From positions 3,482,001 to 3,546,000 of the forward strand of contig JAVTVX010000002.1 of the NCBI GenBank assembly GCA_033439265.1: a stretch of 64,000 bases of DNA, written 5' to 3'. The stretch's first letter is position 1. Each line of letters begins with the position of its first letter. The notes below the pieces were generated by a model. It did not search any database and was not told where the DNA came from. It worked only from the letters and a program-made list of their open reading frames with translations. Both the position numbers and the translations under genes were made by a program. The DNA comes from Dillenia suffruticosa (lineage: Eukaryota; Streptophyta; Magnoliopsida; Dilleniales; Dilleniaceae). Of this stretch, positions 1 through 13,200 are shown in pieces.

Positions 1-289
1 TCCAAATTCATAATTGGAATTTGCCTATTTAGCTTATTCAAGTTACCTTACCTGATTCACATGAATTTAGGTAACTTTCATGCTATTCTTAAGTCACCCT
101 TAGACATTCCCTATTTAACCCATTATAAATAGTAAATGTCCATTGGTATCTACACATTTATTTATTTCCATATCCTTTGAGATACTTAAACCCAAATTAC
201 TGAATTTTCCAAATTTACCAGATCACTTTCATATGGGCTTATCTTATGGGCTTGACAGTATGCAATACATAATTATTTTAACATATAAG

Positions 290-3200
290 CCCAACGTTGG
301 ATTAATGATCCAACAGTTACAAAGAGTCAGCTTGAAGAAACTTACTGTTTATAAAGATGCTATCAAAGCTTGAAGAAACTTACTCTCTGTAAAGATGCTA
401 TCGATGTGACATTTCCGAATTGTTTGTAGAGTACCCTGACGGTTAGCAAGCTGCTGCTCAGTAGGTTGAGATTTTGGCTCTTCTGTGTCAAGGGATAAGA
501 GCTAACTCAACCATCCCATCAGTCCAGAGGATCTCTGGGGAGTACCCGTGGCTGGCATGTAAACTGAAGACAGAGTTTGTAACGGACTTCCCCTGCCCAG
601 GGTCCGTAGAGAGCTCTGATTCATCAGCTGCATGACTGGCCACACGAGCAGGAAGAAGACCAAGCCTGTGCAACCTCAAGATGCAATCTGGGATATTCCT
701 CTACCCTGCATGTATATAATCACCATCTCTCTTTGCAATCATCAAGGATATATGCATCAGATCAATGCAGCGGCTTGGAGTTGTTTCTGGAATGCTAGCA
801 CCCTGTTCTGGAGTGCGGATTTTATTTGTAGATAGAATAGTTCGGCAGAAACTCTTTAGGTAGATCATGGCCTGCATTGATGTGTCTATATTTCAAATAA
901 AATATTCTTCCATTATCCGTTTTCTTCACCTGCACATTCTGCTGATCTGTATTGACTATTGAGCATTAATAGGTTAATAAGACAACAAGAGAGCAGCATC
1001 TTTGTTAGCTATGATCTGAGTTTGCTCATAGTTCATTTAGAGAATGCCTCCAAGTACTAACTTCTATGATTCTCCTGGCAGTCTAAAAAGAATCCAAAAA
1101 TAAAAACGGAGCAGTATCCAAATTCATATATTGAAAATCAAAAGTCTCAGCAAATTCATGAAGAACTTGAACACAAAACTCATCATGATTACAAGGAAAT
1201 TGCCATCAAGGTTCTTATCCAACAGTGCTGTGTACCTGAAAAAGCAAGCTACACTTTGTGGGTCCAGTTTATCAAGCAACAGATACGTTCCTTGGAGGAG
1301 TAATCTTTAATCTTCACTTGATGTACTTCCTTCAGCAGACAAATGAAACCCAGTGATTAGGATTACCATCATTGTTACACTTTACAATCCAAAATGGCAT
1401 CTATTCTTCTAGATGCACAGGAGCCTATTCAAAACCGGTGGTTTACTGATCCTCTCCGCCATACCCCGAATCACAGCAATAAGACCGTCCAAAGCTGGTA
1501 CATGCATTGCAGACAAAGGCAATTCATAGGAATTGGACTCTTTGACAGCAAATTATCAATGTCCTCAAACACATTGCTACAGTTTGTATCACAGTCTAAG
1601 TTAGCGTACTTCTCCACCATACAGAGATTTTCTGTCTGCAAAAGTTAACAAGAGACTCCATGGTAACCTCCTGCTGCTGGTATGAAGCTCCATATCTGCA
1701 TTGTGCAAGCCTCAAGATTACAAAGTAGAAGAAAGCATCAAGCTGCAATTTAAGTACAGTTCGCAAATGTTGATATAGGTTCAGAATAATGCTACTACAT
1801 ACCAATAACAGAATAAGTGGAATCATAGACAAGCCAAACTGAATCAAATGACGGAACAGTTCATCTTGTATCAAATTTTAATAACCTTGGATGCTGATGT
1901 ATTGATGCCCCCCTCCGGGGGCTTCAATGGCTGAATTTATCAAACCCAATGCAAAAAGATGCATATCCTCGTCATAACCAATAGAATTTGATGAACGACC
2001 CATACCCGGATGTTCCACAACATTCAGCAAGGAACACAAGAAATGGAAAGACTCCACCATGCTGGGGATGCCATATGGCTCAGTCATAAGGTGCAAGTCA
2101 TTTGGAAGAGCATGCCTCCCATTGCCAATCCCGGTTGTGTTCTCAACTGTCAGACAGGCTACCAGACCTGTAGAAGCATTTGAAGCATATTCTGCTGAGG
2201 ATGGCTGACCATTGCTTTCAGAACCACCATTGACATTCTCTGTTTCTTTAGTGCCAAAGACATAATCTTTACCCAGCCCAACAACCTGCAGGTCACAATA
2301 TTCATCTTAAGAAGGCCCTAAAAAATATTAAAGTTCTGGCGTAAACAATGGTATCAGTATCCATCAGCAGTTACTCCTAGAGATAAAGCTTCAGATGTGC
2401 ATCTTCTACTGTGGACTAATTTTGTGTGGTTGAAAAATCTCTGTTAAGAGCTAAGGTTGTCAAGTTATAATTCAATTTCATTTAGAGTAAAACAAACTCA
2501 ATTTGGATGCCAATTGAAGGCATGTGAACTGATATTGGTCTAAAAACAGATGCAAGCCGGTGGCTGCATCCAATACGAAGTGTGACAGCAAACTCCTAGC
2601 AAAAGCTTAAAATGTGCTTCTTCCGTTCTCGTCTTCCATTATATGGATATCCACTATTGTTGTGTGGTTGAACAATCTCTACCAACAAAAACCGAGATTC
2701 TTATATTATGCTTGAACTTCATTTAAGTCAGACTTGGTTTTGAAGCCCATTAAGGTGACCTTTATCTAATGACAGTTTGAGGTCCATGGCTTCATGCAAC
2801 ATTCAGCCTTTGTTTCCCTCAAAATTCATGCTGTTGGAATTTTAAAGAGTTGGAAGAAAAAGAATTTTCTAGAACACTATTACCCAATAATAATGACCAA
2901 AAAATCCACTGTTGGCCTTTAAGTCCAAATCTTATGAATAGGGAGGGCATGGACTACAGAATTCGAGTCACATAGCACCTGAAGTTTCCATTCATGTTAG
3001 AATTCAGAATCTATAATGCAACCTCTGTAAGCAATTCATTCCAAACAGAAAGGATGAATCATTACCTCTTCTTTGACAACACTGCCTCCATCAACCAATG
3101 CATGATCTGTGCTATCAACATCTGCAGGATGAGAAAAGATACGCCTCACAAGCTCATGAATCATATGCCTGCAGTCCCCTGCAGCAACTCATCCTTGCTT

Positions 3201-3717
3201 GCTGCTTGATGAACAACTTGATAGCAAATATCAACAATTGTACAAACATGATGATTACTCAACATCACTGACAACTTACTCTTCATCCAACCCACAAGCA
3301 CCTGAAGTATCTTCGTCCACACCACCTCCTCCCAAATAGGTTCGATCACCTCAAATCTAGAACTAGTATCCACAACAACCACCAAGTGCATTGCATCCTC
3401 AAATCTAGGTGGCCCAGTCTCACCAGACTGTATAACATCCAAAAATGGCTGTAAAAATACGAGGTAGGGTTAATCTTACGCCACTGATTCGGCCACCAAA
3501 ACACCTGTTTTCTTAAGCCCTTCAAGGACTGAACCAATGTGTGCTCTAATTGGTCATCAGTAGACACACATTGCCCTTCTAGTAGCAGCCAATACAGTCT
3601 ACTTCTGAATTTATCTTAGATGCTAAAGCACTAGCTTTGCCATAAGAGGTACTAGATTCACAGTTTTCAGGCTCTTCTATGGCTTTTAATTCCACATTGT
3701 AACTTGAAGCTCCCCAT
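290..3717 (-). pseudogene. GNOM-like ARF-GEF pseudogene, unprocessed
   Basis: Read on the minus strand, this stretch follows plant GNOM from its N-terminus (ATG at 3717, MGSFKLQCGIK) through the DCB-HUS region (DDQLEH at about 3550; EDAMHLVV; YGIPSMVESFHFLCSLLNVV at about 2070; NLYQHLRT and NFCRQK at 1600-1870) and the Sec7 domain (DKLDPQSVACFFRYTA at about 1240; DEFCVQVLHEFAETFDFQYM; RLPGES) into the post-Sec7 region (LGLLPARVAS at about 660; KCHIDSIFTESKF at about 400). GNOM recycles PIN auxin carriers by activating ARF GTPases. Here the frame shifts near 3685, 3440 and 1450, stops lie inside Sec7, about 25 residues are lost after GETGPP and about 100 after DLMH. A well-formed intron (2286-3065, GT-AG) sits at the usual GNOM position, so this is a duplicated gene copy and not a retrocopy. 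Similarity fades below 290. Non-function is certain for the encoded protein. Confidence 0.92.
329..402 (-). repeat. 36-bp imperfect tandem duplication in the GNOM pseudogene
   Basis: Two 36-bp copies (329-364 and 367-402) differ at about four bases and are separated by 2 bp. Both encode, on the minus strand, the DSIF..SKFLQA segment of GNOM. One copy is expected in the family, so the second arose locally after the gene lost function or helped to break it. Confidence 0.8.
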
Positions 3718-4872
3718 TTTAATAATTCAAATCAAGTCCAAACCTCAAAACCCAAAAATTCAGAAACTTGTACACTGATCTAAGTATCATTCATAAATTC
3801 TACTTAATTCCGCAAAACAAGAACGCATTGTTGCCAACCTGGGAAGAGAGATCGAAGTTGAATACACTTCGAAGGTCCGCAAAAGTCAAAGAGAGGTTGT
3901 GGAAAAGAAGGAAATGATAGAGAGATTGGGCATGGCTCACTGAACTTCCGTAGCATCTAACAAAGTCAGGTACGTGGACAGAGATGATGGTCTTCCTATG
4001 ATGTCTCAAAGCCAGCCTGCCATAATAGAATAGATAGGCTAAGCAAGCAGCCATAACCCCAGTTGCGTTGGGGAACAAAGGACGAAATACAATACCTCCC
4101 TTTGGCCCTGGAATGGTCCTCTGGTCCACATGCATCAAGATGCTTGATCCATGCAGTATTATTTCTTCAATATATAAAATGGACTCGTTGACTACACCTG
4201 GAGTCCCATTGTAACAAAATGTTCAATATAATCATTTGCAATAAAATACTTAATTTTTAACACTCAGAATCAGAGGATTTCTCCAAAAAATTTTCTACTA
4301 AACCAATGACAAGATTTAACAACACAGATGGTTAAATCTTTTAATGTCTCTTCAAAACAATCTCTATAACAAAACAGACAATGTTTGTAGACATTCAACA
4401 ATCTTTAGAAAACAGACAAGGTTAAATCTTGAAAGGTTAAAATTTTCAACTAGGTTAATTTTTGTCTCTGTTTTGTAATAAACATTCTCCAAAAAAATCT
4501 TCTACTAAACCAGTGACAAGATTTAACCTAATTTTCATTCCTGCAAGAGACAGTGAAAGATTTTTGGTAAAAGATTTAAGCTAATTTTGAAGTCATATGA
4601 ATGTTCTACGGGTGTTGATTCTTAAATGAGACGTAGGCTTTGATGTTGATTCCCAAGTGATGATTTTCAACTTCAAGGAATAATTGTTGTATATCTCGGT
4701 ATTACTTAATGGCCTCTTATCTTGGTAGAATGGGAAGATGACATCAGTCACATCACTGATTAATTGCTTTTATTTCTTGATATGCCCATGACTGTAATTC
4801 ATGCACTTATGGAAGTGTTACATATAATGACATATTTTTAAATAATCAGACATGCTATACATGGTTTAGACA
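3718..4872. other. Spacer between GNOM pseudogene and GDSL gene
   Basis: No gene is recognised. A 112-codon minus-strand frame at 3800-4138 resembles nothing I can place. It may be old 5' leader sequence of the GNOM copy. The 4260-4560 part has two related AT-rich segments built around 'ccaaaaaaatcttctactaa'-like words (4280-4315 and 4491-4530), a decayed local duplication. Confidence 0.5.
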
Positions 4873-6979
4873 TTATAGAAACTCAGCAAGACTCGTCTTG
4901 ACCAGATGACTGGCAATAATGGCATTGGTTTTCTCAGATGGATGGAAGGAATCCCAGAAAACATATTTGTTGGCATCTGTGCATGTGAAATGGCTAAATT
5001 TGTTACATAGATAGCCTAGCTCGAACAATCCTGTTGCACAACATGCCACTGCTGCACTCTCAAATCCTGCATTAGAAAGGTGAATCGCACTTAGATTGTA
5101 AGAATAAATGTGTGCAAATTTAATACAAGGAGGTCAAATTTAGTGAAAGGTCTGTTATGGTAGAGTAGCATGTGATGAATGATTTGCCTTGTTTATTGGG
5201 AGGTTGGCTACTCTTTTCAGAACTGGTCTACCTACCCTAATTAAGTTTTTGACCATGCTTTAGGATTATAATGACATACAGATGTTGTGTCATAGATGTA
5301 TGATCTGGCATTTGCATCACAGTGGCAGTAGGGTTTGCATAAATTATGCACCTTCCCTCTTATCCATGACCATAAAGTCAAGGTTTGAGACCTCCCTCCT
5401 TCCAAAGGCCTTTAGTCTCTTGTAAAACCTAAAAAAGAAATAAATTATATGCCAAATAATTTATCTTTGGATAAGACCAATACATGTGGCGGTGGCTTAG
5501 TAGTAGGTAGGTAGCCAAAAACATCACCTTGCGTGATCAAGGTTGTGGTTCAGAGCCTGGCTGCAGAATGATATGAATTATGACCAGGGTCTGACTCATC
5601 CATTTTTTCCTCCCCTTTAGAAAAATGAAATAGTACATAATAAACCTAAAAGCAAGGACCATTATTAACCACCTTAGTGTATCCGTAAAGATGATTGATC
5701 GGTTGGCAGTTACCAAAGGTATGCTTTTTTCAGACTTTTGCTGATCTTAGTAATAGATCAATAATGGCCATTAAAACACCTTACTTTAGGTAACCCTGTT
5801 GAAGAAACTTACCAAAAGACTCTGGCTTCTGAATCATTTCCAGGAGAATATCATATGGGTTTGAAAGTACCAATGTGATTCCAGGGAGATGTTTATTCAG
5901 TTGCTCTATCCGTGCCTTCAGCTTTTCATTGAAGTCATGTGCAATATCATTGTATCTTCCTACACAAACACTCCCAAAAAAGATTTCTGTGGTTCTCTCC
6001 AGTGGTAAGCATCCCATTGGAGGAAGGCCACCTAAAGAAATCTTTCGAGCGCCAAGCCAGTAAAGCTCAGTCACAAAATTAGAAGCAATTCCTATGAGGA
6101 AATTTCCATATTCTTCCTCTGAAAATTCATATTGTCTTTGTGGAAGTAGGTAATAATTTTCGAGAAAATCATTTGTTCCTATGCTTATCAAGTATAAGGC
6201 TTCTCCCAGAACTTCATTGGTTTTCGCATTCCCTAGATACCCTCTTAGACGCTTCTGGTATTCCTTGAAGTACTCCACTTCCTTCCACAGAGGTATAACT
6301 TTCTGCAAATTTGAGTAAATAGAAATCTTAAAATAAAATGAATATTTAGCTTGTCATTAAAGTTTGGTATGCTATTGTTGTTTAACCTTGGAAAAAACTA
6401 TTCACTAAAAATTGATCAAATTTCTCGTAGGAAGAACCGGATGAAAACTTAGTTTGTCTCTGAATGAGGTTGTGACTTGACGGACAACATAATGTTTACG
6501 AGAGTTCTTATGCGCCTGAGCTTGGGAAGAACTGAATTAAGTCAAGTTTTGCAGAAGAAACTGGAGTCTTTATCAAATTTGGCAATGATGCATGTATGTA
6601 GTAAAGGACTTACTAGCACATCAGAAGTGGCATTGTCATAACCAGTTCCAGCAGAGGCAAAGCAAACTCCAGTGGCAAAATCTGTGATATTGTAATCTGG
6701 ATCCAGATAAGCAGGTACAGTTGGCTTCAACCCGAAAGCTTCAGAAATGAAGTCGGTTGGAAGGCGACCATTGCAGAACCGACCTGTAGGCTTCCTACCA
6801 ATAAAATCACGACCATAAGGCTGAAAATCACTCTTTAAGATTGTCGGAATCTGATTGTTGTTTCCTGAATCTACAGAAGAGTCCCCAAACACGATAACAG
6901 CTGGCACGTATGCATGGACATTGAAGAAAAAAGTAAGAACTTGAGTTAAAGTGAGCCAAGGTATGACCTTAAATTCCAT
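4873..6979 (-). CDS. GDSL esterase/lipase, secreted, three exons
   Basis: The exons, in order of transcription, are 6614-6979, 5813-6302 and 4873-5066. All joins are GT-AG and the frame is continuous for 349 aa, the usual family length of about 350. Residues 1-24 are a hydrophobic signal peptide. Block I is FGDSSVDSGNNN (nucleophile Ser34 in GDS), block III is SIGTNDF (Asn166), and block V is WDSFHPSEK (Asp324, His327), so the SGNH catalytic set is complete. GGLPPMGCLPLERT is the family's conserved middle motif. Such enzymes hydrolyse acyl or aryl esters in the wall or apoplast; the substrate cannot be told. The closest relatives I recall are the At4g26790/At2g42990 subgroup. Intron 2 (5067-5812) holds a SINE-like insertion. 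The codon split at intron 2 (phase 1, G|GA) fits exactly, supporting the model. Confidence 0.93.
5486..5625 (+). mobile_element. tRNA-derived SINE-like element in GDSL intron 2
   Basis: The segment begins GTGGCGGTGGC and has a polymerase III A-box-like TGGCTTAGTAGTAGG at 5493-5507. A B-box-like GGTTCAGAGCC follows at 5547-5557, 40 bp downstream, the spacing expected of a tRNA head. A T-rich stretch follows at about 5600. It lies antisense to the host gene, so it should be spliced out. I did not find a clean target-site duplication, so the exact ends are uncertain. Confidence 0.5.
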
Positions 6980-7015
6980 GCTTATTTACGTTTATCACTC
7001 CGTCTGTCTTTAGAG

Positions 7016-7025
7016 TCTTATAAAC
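7016..7025 (-). promoter_or_regulatory. Possible TATA box of the GDSL gene
   Basis: On the minus strand GTTTATAAGA lies 37-46 bp upstream of the start codon at 6979. This would put transcription start only about 10 bp before the ATG, which is short but possible. No other TATA-like word is as close. Confidence 0.3.
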
Positions 7026-7029
7026 ATCA

Positions 7030-8800
7030 CAAACACAGGCTTGGAGGAGGTTGATAGTGTTTGGCTGTTAGGGAAGAGGGTTTTAATGTGAGTTAGAGGG
7101 AGTTAGTTGAGAGTTTTAATTGTTGCTCTTCTGGAATATGTGAAGAGAATGGCTTTGCATTTTGTTGTCTGGAGGAAGAGGAGTTGGTCAGAGAACCCCA
7201 TAGTCTTATTAAACTGGGTTGGATTGGATGTGAAACTAGTTTATCATGATATTGTCAGTGTTATCAGAGGACAAGGGGTTACCTTGAATCATAAAATCCA
7301 AAAGGTGTTACTTCCCTAGAATCAAAAGTTGTTGCCCGCCCAGATGTGTCTTCTTGCTCGTCACACACACACACGCACACTTGATGAAAAGTGTAAGAGA
7401 CTGGGAAGCACTGGTGCCCACAAAAAAGGTGATTACCAACTTTTAGCTCAACCACCTTGAGAGACATTAATTATTTGGGCATCAGTGAGACTTGTAACAT
7501 ATTGAATTACGAAGCAGCAGCTTACATATTCAGATGAAAGTGAATTTCCCTCCACTGCATGCTCATATATTATGGGTTTTTTTACTGATTTTTCTTACAT
7601 TTATGTCTTTCTGGTACTGATCGGAGTAGTTGAAGCTTAGTGGTCTATTATTTTGATATTGTTGATTAAATTACCCAGCACCACCACTTTTTCTTCACTT
7701 TACATTAATGGCAACAAGGAGGGAAAAAAAAGACCAGCAAATAAAGTACAATTCCACTCAAAAATGGTCCATGAATAACACACTATTAGCTTCAAGCTTC
7801 AACGTTGGAGTGAAAAGTGGGAAATTCTTCAGTAATTAGGGGTGAAAATGAGTAGAGTTGGAATTGAGTTAAAATTAGTTCAGACTCTAAATTAAATTCT
7901 TTCCTTTTGCCTACAAGACACTACTTTAACACCTCTCCCTGTCGCCCTTTCTCTCTCTCTCTCTAAGTTGATAAAAAGATGGTGAGGGGTTGGAACTTTA
8001 CAAGTATTCAATGCATTCCCAATTCATGGAGAGCTTCATCTCACGGATGTCTAACTTGCAATCCATGACCGTACCATAGGGCCGTCAAAGAAAACGTAAT
8101 TAGTATCACTGCACCGTCAAACTTTAATTTTTTTTTTAATTATACAAAAATTTAAAGTTGAAATTATTAAATCACGATAGGGGTTTATACCATCTTAGAG
8201 ACACTTTAGTTTATTTATTATCAAGAATCAGAAGTTTCAACTTCATTTCCTATTTTTTTTTTCTTTTTTTCTAAATAATAATAATATAAAAAACATTATC
8301 AAATTAATTCATTTGAATTTGAGAAATTTTTTCCTTAAATTCAACCACCGAAAGATACAAGATCTCATTAATATTCCTCAAATTGCTGGTAAATGTTAAT
8401 CATCAGATAAAAATAAAATTCAAACAAAAAAAGGTAAAAAAAAAAGTATAAGCGAGTTGTTTATCATATATATTGTAGCCACATTCATTAACATAGGGAA
8501 GCAAAAACCACCATGTCAGGAGTATGATATATTAAGATAGAGAAGACAAACTCCCGGAAAAACCTAAACTAATGCTTATTTTTTGTCAATCAATCCCATT
8601 AGAGTGCCTTGGCCCATGTATATGAATTATTTTTTGGTTGTGATAAAAAGTATATTCTCCCTGAACGTGACATCAGCCTGACCCGAGGATTGTACCTTGT
8701 GGAGTCTTTATTTTATCTGCGGTCCTGCCTTTGTAAACTTCAAATTTCGACCGACCCGAGGAGAGAAAAATGAAACCAGAGAGATAGAGAGAGATAGAGA
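7030..8800. other. Intergenic region upstream of both GDSL and MPC2 genes
   Basis: This is the head-to-head spacer between the GDSL gene (minus) and MPC2 copy 1 (plus). It holds a short CA tract at about 7362-7380, a CT tract at 7949-7964 and AT-rich sequence at 8120-8450. I see no coding similarity. A TGGCCCATG word at 8609-8617 resembles a site II (TGGGCC) element on the minus strand. Confidence 0.5.
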
Positions 8801-8857
8801 GAAAACACAGATTTGGTAGTTTCACCCTCTTTTATTTGGCCCCGGGGGTGGGGGGAG

Positions 8858-8860
<3 letters not shown>

Positions 8861-8900
<40 letters not shown>
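8861..8900 (+). repeat. (GA)20 microsatellite in MPC2 copy 1 leader
   Basis: An uninterrupted GA run ends 12 bp before the ATG at 8912, so it is almost certainly in the transcribed leader. The equivalent place in copy 2 has only GAGAGAGAG (about 15492-15504). Confidence 0.95.
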
Positions 8901-8902
<2 letters not shown>

Positions 8903-8911
8903 CTTACGGCT

Positions 8912-8970
8912 ATGGCGAATTCAAAGCTTCAAGCGTTCTGGAACCATCCAGCCGGTCCTAAAACCAGTTT

Positions 8971-9006
<36 letters not shown>

Positions 9007-10259
9007 CTATCAGTCCCTCAATTTTAAGGTTTTGGATCAATGTTTGATTTATTATTTGAGTATTCGTTTCATCTGATTGCTTCACTTTCGTGAGATTTGT
9101 TTTTTTTGCTGAAATCTGGATTTGTTATTATCAGATTTTAAGATTCTTACTATAAATCTGGAGATAGAGAATGGTGTTTCACCGATCTATGCAAGTCTTC
9201 TGTGCGACTTCCCTGTGGGGACCACTCCACGTCCACTTATATAGTATTTTTCTGACCCATGAAGGGATGAAAGCACGTCTCTCGTCTTTTCTCTCTATGC
9301 TTTTGTCTCTGTGTGTGTGGGGGCATTTTTTTTTTTTTTTTTTTTTTTATCTTTAGACGAGCTAACTTCCTTCTCCGTTTTGAAAACATTTTTGATATGT
9401 TTTAACGTATTAAATTAATTAATATTTATAGAAAATATTTTTATTTTATGTATAATAATTTATTTATTTATTTATAATTATAAATTTTATATTATTATTT
9501 TATTGTTAATAATTATATATGTAATGGTTTTAGATTTTTATTATAATATATAATTATTCTATTATTTTTATAAAATAATTAATATTAATATAAAATTTTT
9601 TAATTTTTTTATATTTAACGATTTTACTCTTGTTGCCAATATTATTATAAAATTTCTTTTTGATTTTTTTTCCCCCAATGGTTTCGTATCCGTTTTGTTT
9701 TTGCGTAGATAATTTGGGTTCTGAGAAAGAGAGCGGTGAAATTGACTTGGAGAGACGATGCAGGATTGAGTTCAGAATAAAGAGGGAGTGAACGCGAGAG
9801 AGCGTGAAGATTAGGATTATTGAGGGAGAACAAACCGAAACAGGGGAAAGAAAGAGGAATGAGAAGAGGGACAGAAACAGAAGAAGAGGAAAGAGCTGCT
9901 CTGGTCTAGAGGGAGGAACAAACGGTTGAGGGAGGGTAAAGAGGGAAAATAACAGACAAAGAGAGGGATGTGAGAGAGAAACAGAAAGACCCATTTGGGG
10001 ATTTAGAGAGAAAGAATTGGATGAGGGAGAGATATCAAAACAGGAAGAGAAATGGGAGGGGAGAGAGAGACGTAATTGAAATAAAAAGTGATTGGTTTTG
10101 GGTTTAGAAACAGAGAAAGGGAGGTATGGTAGAGAGAGAAAGACTCTTTTGGGGTTTAGAGAGAGAAAGAAATGGAAGAGGGAGAGAGACCAAAAGGTCC
10201 AAAACAGAGGAAGGAATGGAAGAGCGGAGAGAGATGTAATCGGAAAGAGGACGGATTGG

Positions 10260-10294
<35 letters not shown>

Positions 10295-13200
10295 AAAAGA
10301 GAAGAAGTAATCGGAGAAGGAGATATGTAATCGAAAAAGAAAGGAAAACATATGATTCAGTGAAAGTTATGCTCAGGGGAATGTCTTCAATCGATTCAGT
10401 GAAACGAAATAGAAATATATTCTGCATCTTAGAGTTTTGGGGATGTACTTTGAAATATGATTCTGAGAATATTATTATGTTTAGAATGTTAGGGTTCTAG
10501 AAATTGTGTTTATTTTCCACGTTAGTCAGATTGGGTGTCCTATAAATGCCCATTCATCTAACTTGAAGTAATAGTTATTAGGGTTTATTATATGTCCCTC
10601 GGTTTAGCGGGCAAAGGTGTTAAGTCCGGCTATTACTTAAATTAAATCGACTTATTGTGTTTTACGTATACAATCGTCATGAAGGTCCTTTATGTTGTCC
10701 TTGAATTGAGCTGCACATAATTCATGTGAAATGCATTTATTTATTCTTTTATGCATTTTTGTAATCTATTGCACACACATTTTGTTCCTTAATGATCTCT
10801 TGTATTCTCCAGATATCCTCATTTTAGACTCTGGTGGATTAAAAATTTTGATTGAAATTTTCACTTTAACTGTAAAAAACCATACAAAGTTTGAAAGCCT
10901 CCTGCCCTTTCATCTAGTCTGTTGCTCAAGTGCGCCTTTCAGGGCTCAACAATTTACTGAATGCAGGAGGGTAAACTGAATTTCCTGACTCCAGCTTCTT
11001 GGTAGAATAGGAATTTGGTGGATGTTTCGATGAATTAGCAATGAGTTGAATACAGGGGTTTTAATTAAATCTTTCCATCTCCATTTATTTGGAAAGCTCC
11101 TGACCGCAAAATAATGACCAACAAGGACCACGTGCACTTGTGAACTCACCTTCTAGTTTACAAGATATTAGCACTGTTACAGACCATTGACATTTGCCTG
11201 TGGAATCTTTATGGAGAGGGGCACGATTGAAAATATTGTCTTCTCTCTCTTTCTCTCTCTCATGCACCCTTTTATTAGTCTGGCCATTCTACATTTTCTC
11301 ATTTGAGACTCTTTCTTGGTAGAAAGCCGGAATAAAATGAGCATTGTTAATAAACTTGAGGTAAAAGCTAAACATGGACTTCAGATGCCTTTCAATCTAA
11401 GATAATCCCATCAGAATTGGCAGTTCTTCCCTTCCGTGGAAAATCTCATAATATTATGGTATGTTTTAAGATTCATGTCACACCAATGCTTGGCGACTAG
11501 TGATGGGTTCTTGATATAGTTTGGTACATCATCTTTTTTTTTTTTTAATTTTATTTTCAAATCTGAATCTGCTTCTTATTCTTTAGAAAGGCCTGAATAT
11601 ATATATATGCAAGAAAATCTGATCTGATCTGATATGATTTCCGGTGGGTAGATGTTTGTACTCTTTCAGAAATTTCCGATTCTTTGATGCTGTTTCTCAA
11701 GTCATCAGCTGCTAGTTCTTTTTGATGTTACGTGTTGTTACCTTTTAGAAAAAACACCTTATGCATTTTGAATGCCACTGCCTTTATTTAGACCGTTAAA
11801 AAACATTTTTCATCTTGTTCAAGCGCATTAAGACTATTACATATTAATTGCAGTTCACTTTTGGGCGCCGGCTTTTAAATGGGGCTTAGCTATGGCCAAT
11901 GCTGCTGACTTTTCGAAGCCACCTGAAAAGCTCTCATATCCTCAGCAGACAGGTGTGTCCTTGAGATCAAATTGAATTTTGAGCCTTCTTAATCTGATCT
12001 ATTTTGGAGCTTTGCCTATATAGAATAATCTTTCCGGTCTTGTCTAATTTGTTTTGAATGAATGCGCATCGATTTTCTGCAGCTGTTGCAATTACCGGAC
12101 TCATTTGGGCACGCTACAGTGTACAGATTATTCCGGTAAGGTTTATGTATGGCATAAGAGAAACATTAAGATGTCTAGTTTTATAACCAATAAGTTTTTC
12201 TCTATTCATATTTCTTTTCTTAGGACGATAGCATTGGTTAATTTTTCTCTTTTGCCTTTCTTGTGTGTTTATTTCTGGACTCATTCATTATCTTTGCTTC
12301 TTAATTTGAGAGTAGAGAGGTTTCTTCTGTGTTGGTTGAGATTATGCACAGTGGATTTAGTGGCTGCAGAAAATTGGGTTTGTGGCTTTTGTGTCATCGA
12401 ACTTCTGATGGTGTGAATACGTTCTAGATAACAGGTTCTCGTGCTGTCCTCTAAAGCCCTCTGGTGACGTTTTCATGATATTTGATGGTGAAGAAAGAAA
12501 TCCCTTGAGTAATAAAGCTTACTTGATGGTTATTTCATAAACGAAATTGAAACCAAAGGGTTTGGAGCAGAAATTCTAACACCAGGATGAGAGTGATTAT
12601 GTTCTGAAGGAGGATGAACATTTTATATAGGATGTATGTTAATAAGAAAGTTTTCATGTCTGCTTCATGTTGATCGATTACAAATTGGTCTAGGTTTGAC
12701 CTGCTGGAGATTAGTAAACTATGGTTCTGTTTTCGTGAAATTGCAGAAAAACTGGAACCTGGTTGGCGTTAATCTTACAATGGCTGGAACTGGGATATAT
12801 CAATTATCAAGAAAGATCCGGTGAGTGAGGATTTTGTTTTTCATTACAATTCCTGCATGTTGTTTGAAGTTATTTTCACATGCCAAGGCATGACACGAGG
12901 AGTGAGGAGACCACTTAGATACCAATGAGGATTGCCTCCATGCCAGGCGGCAATTCTGCAACCTTTACCATTATAATTTGTGCTGTGTTTCCTCGACTCA
13001 ACTCATTGATTTCCTACTGAATCTAGGGCAGCCATATCTCTTCCCGGTGTCCTCGGACTTTTGAGGTCCATATGTGCTAATATAGCCCAAATCATTATAC
13101 ATTATCCTTTGTAGCATGGACATGCACAACAGACGCGAGACATAACACTCCCAAGACGGGCACAACAACATGTTAGGGTTGTAAAAGATTTTACACTATT

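Noticed and set aside
3800..4138. 112-codon minus-strand frame with TIPGPKGG, recalling a cytochrome P450 proline-rich hinge
   Set aside because: Nothing after the motif resembles a P450, and there is no heme loop or neighbouring exon.
9554..10427. Long open frames (up to 265 codons) on both strands
   Set aside because: They are translations of purine/pyrimidine-rich low-complexity sequence within an intron.
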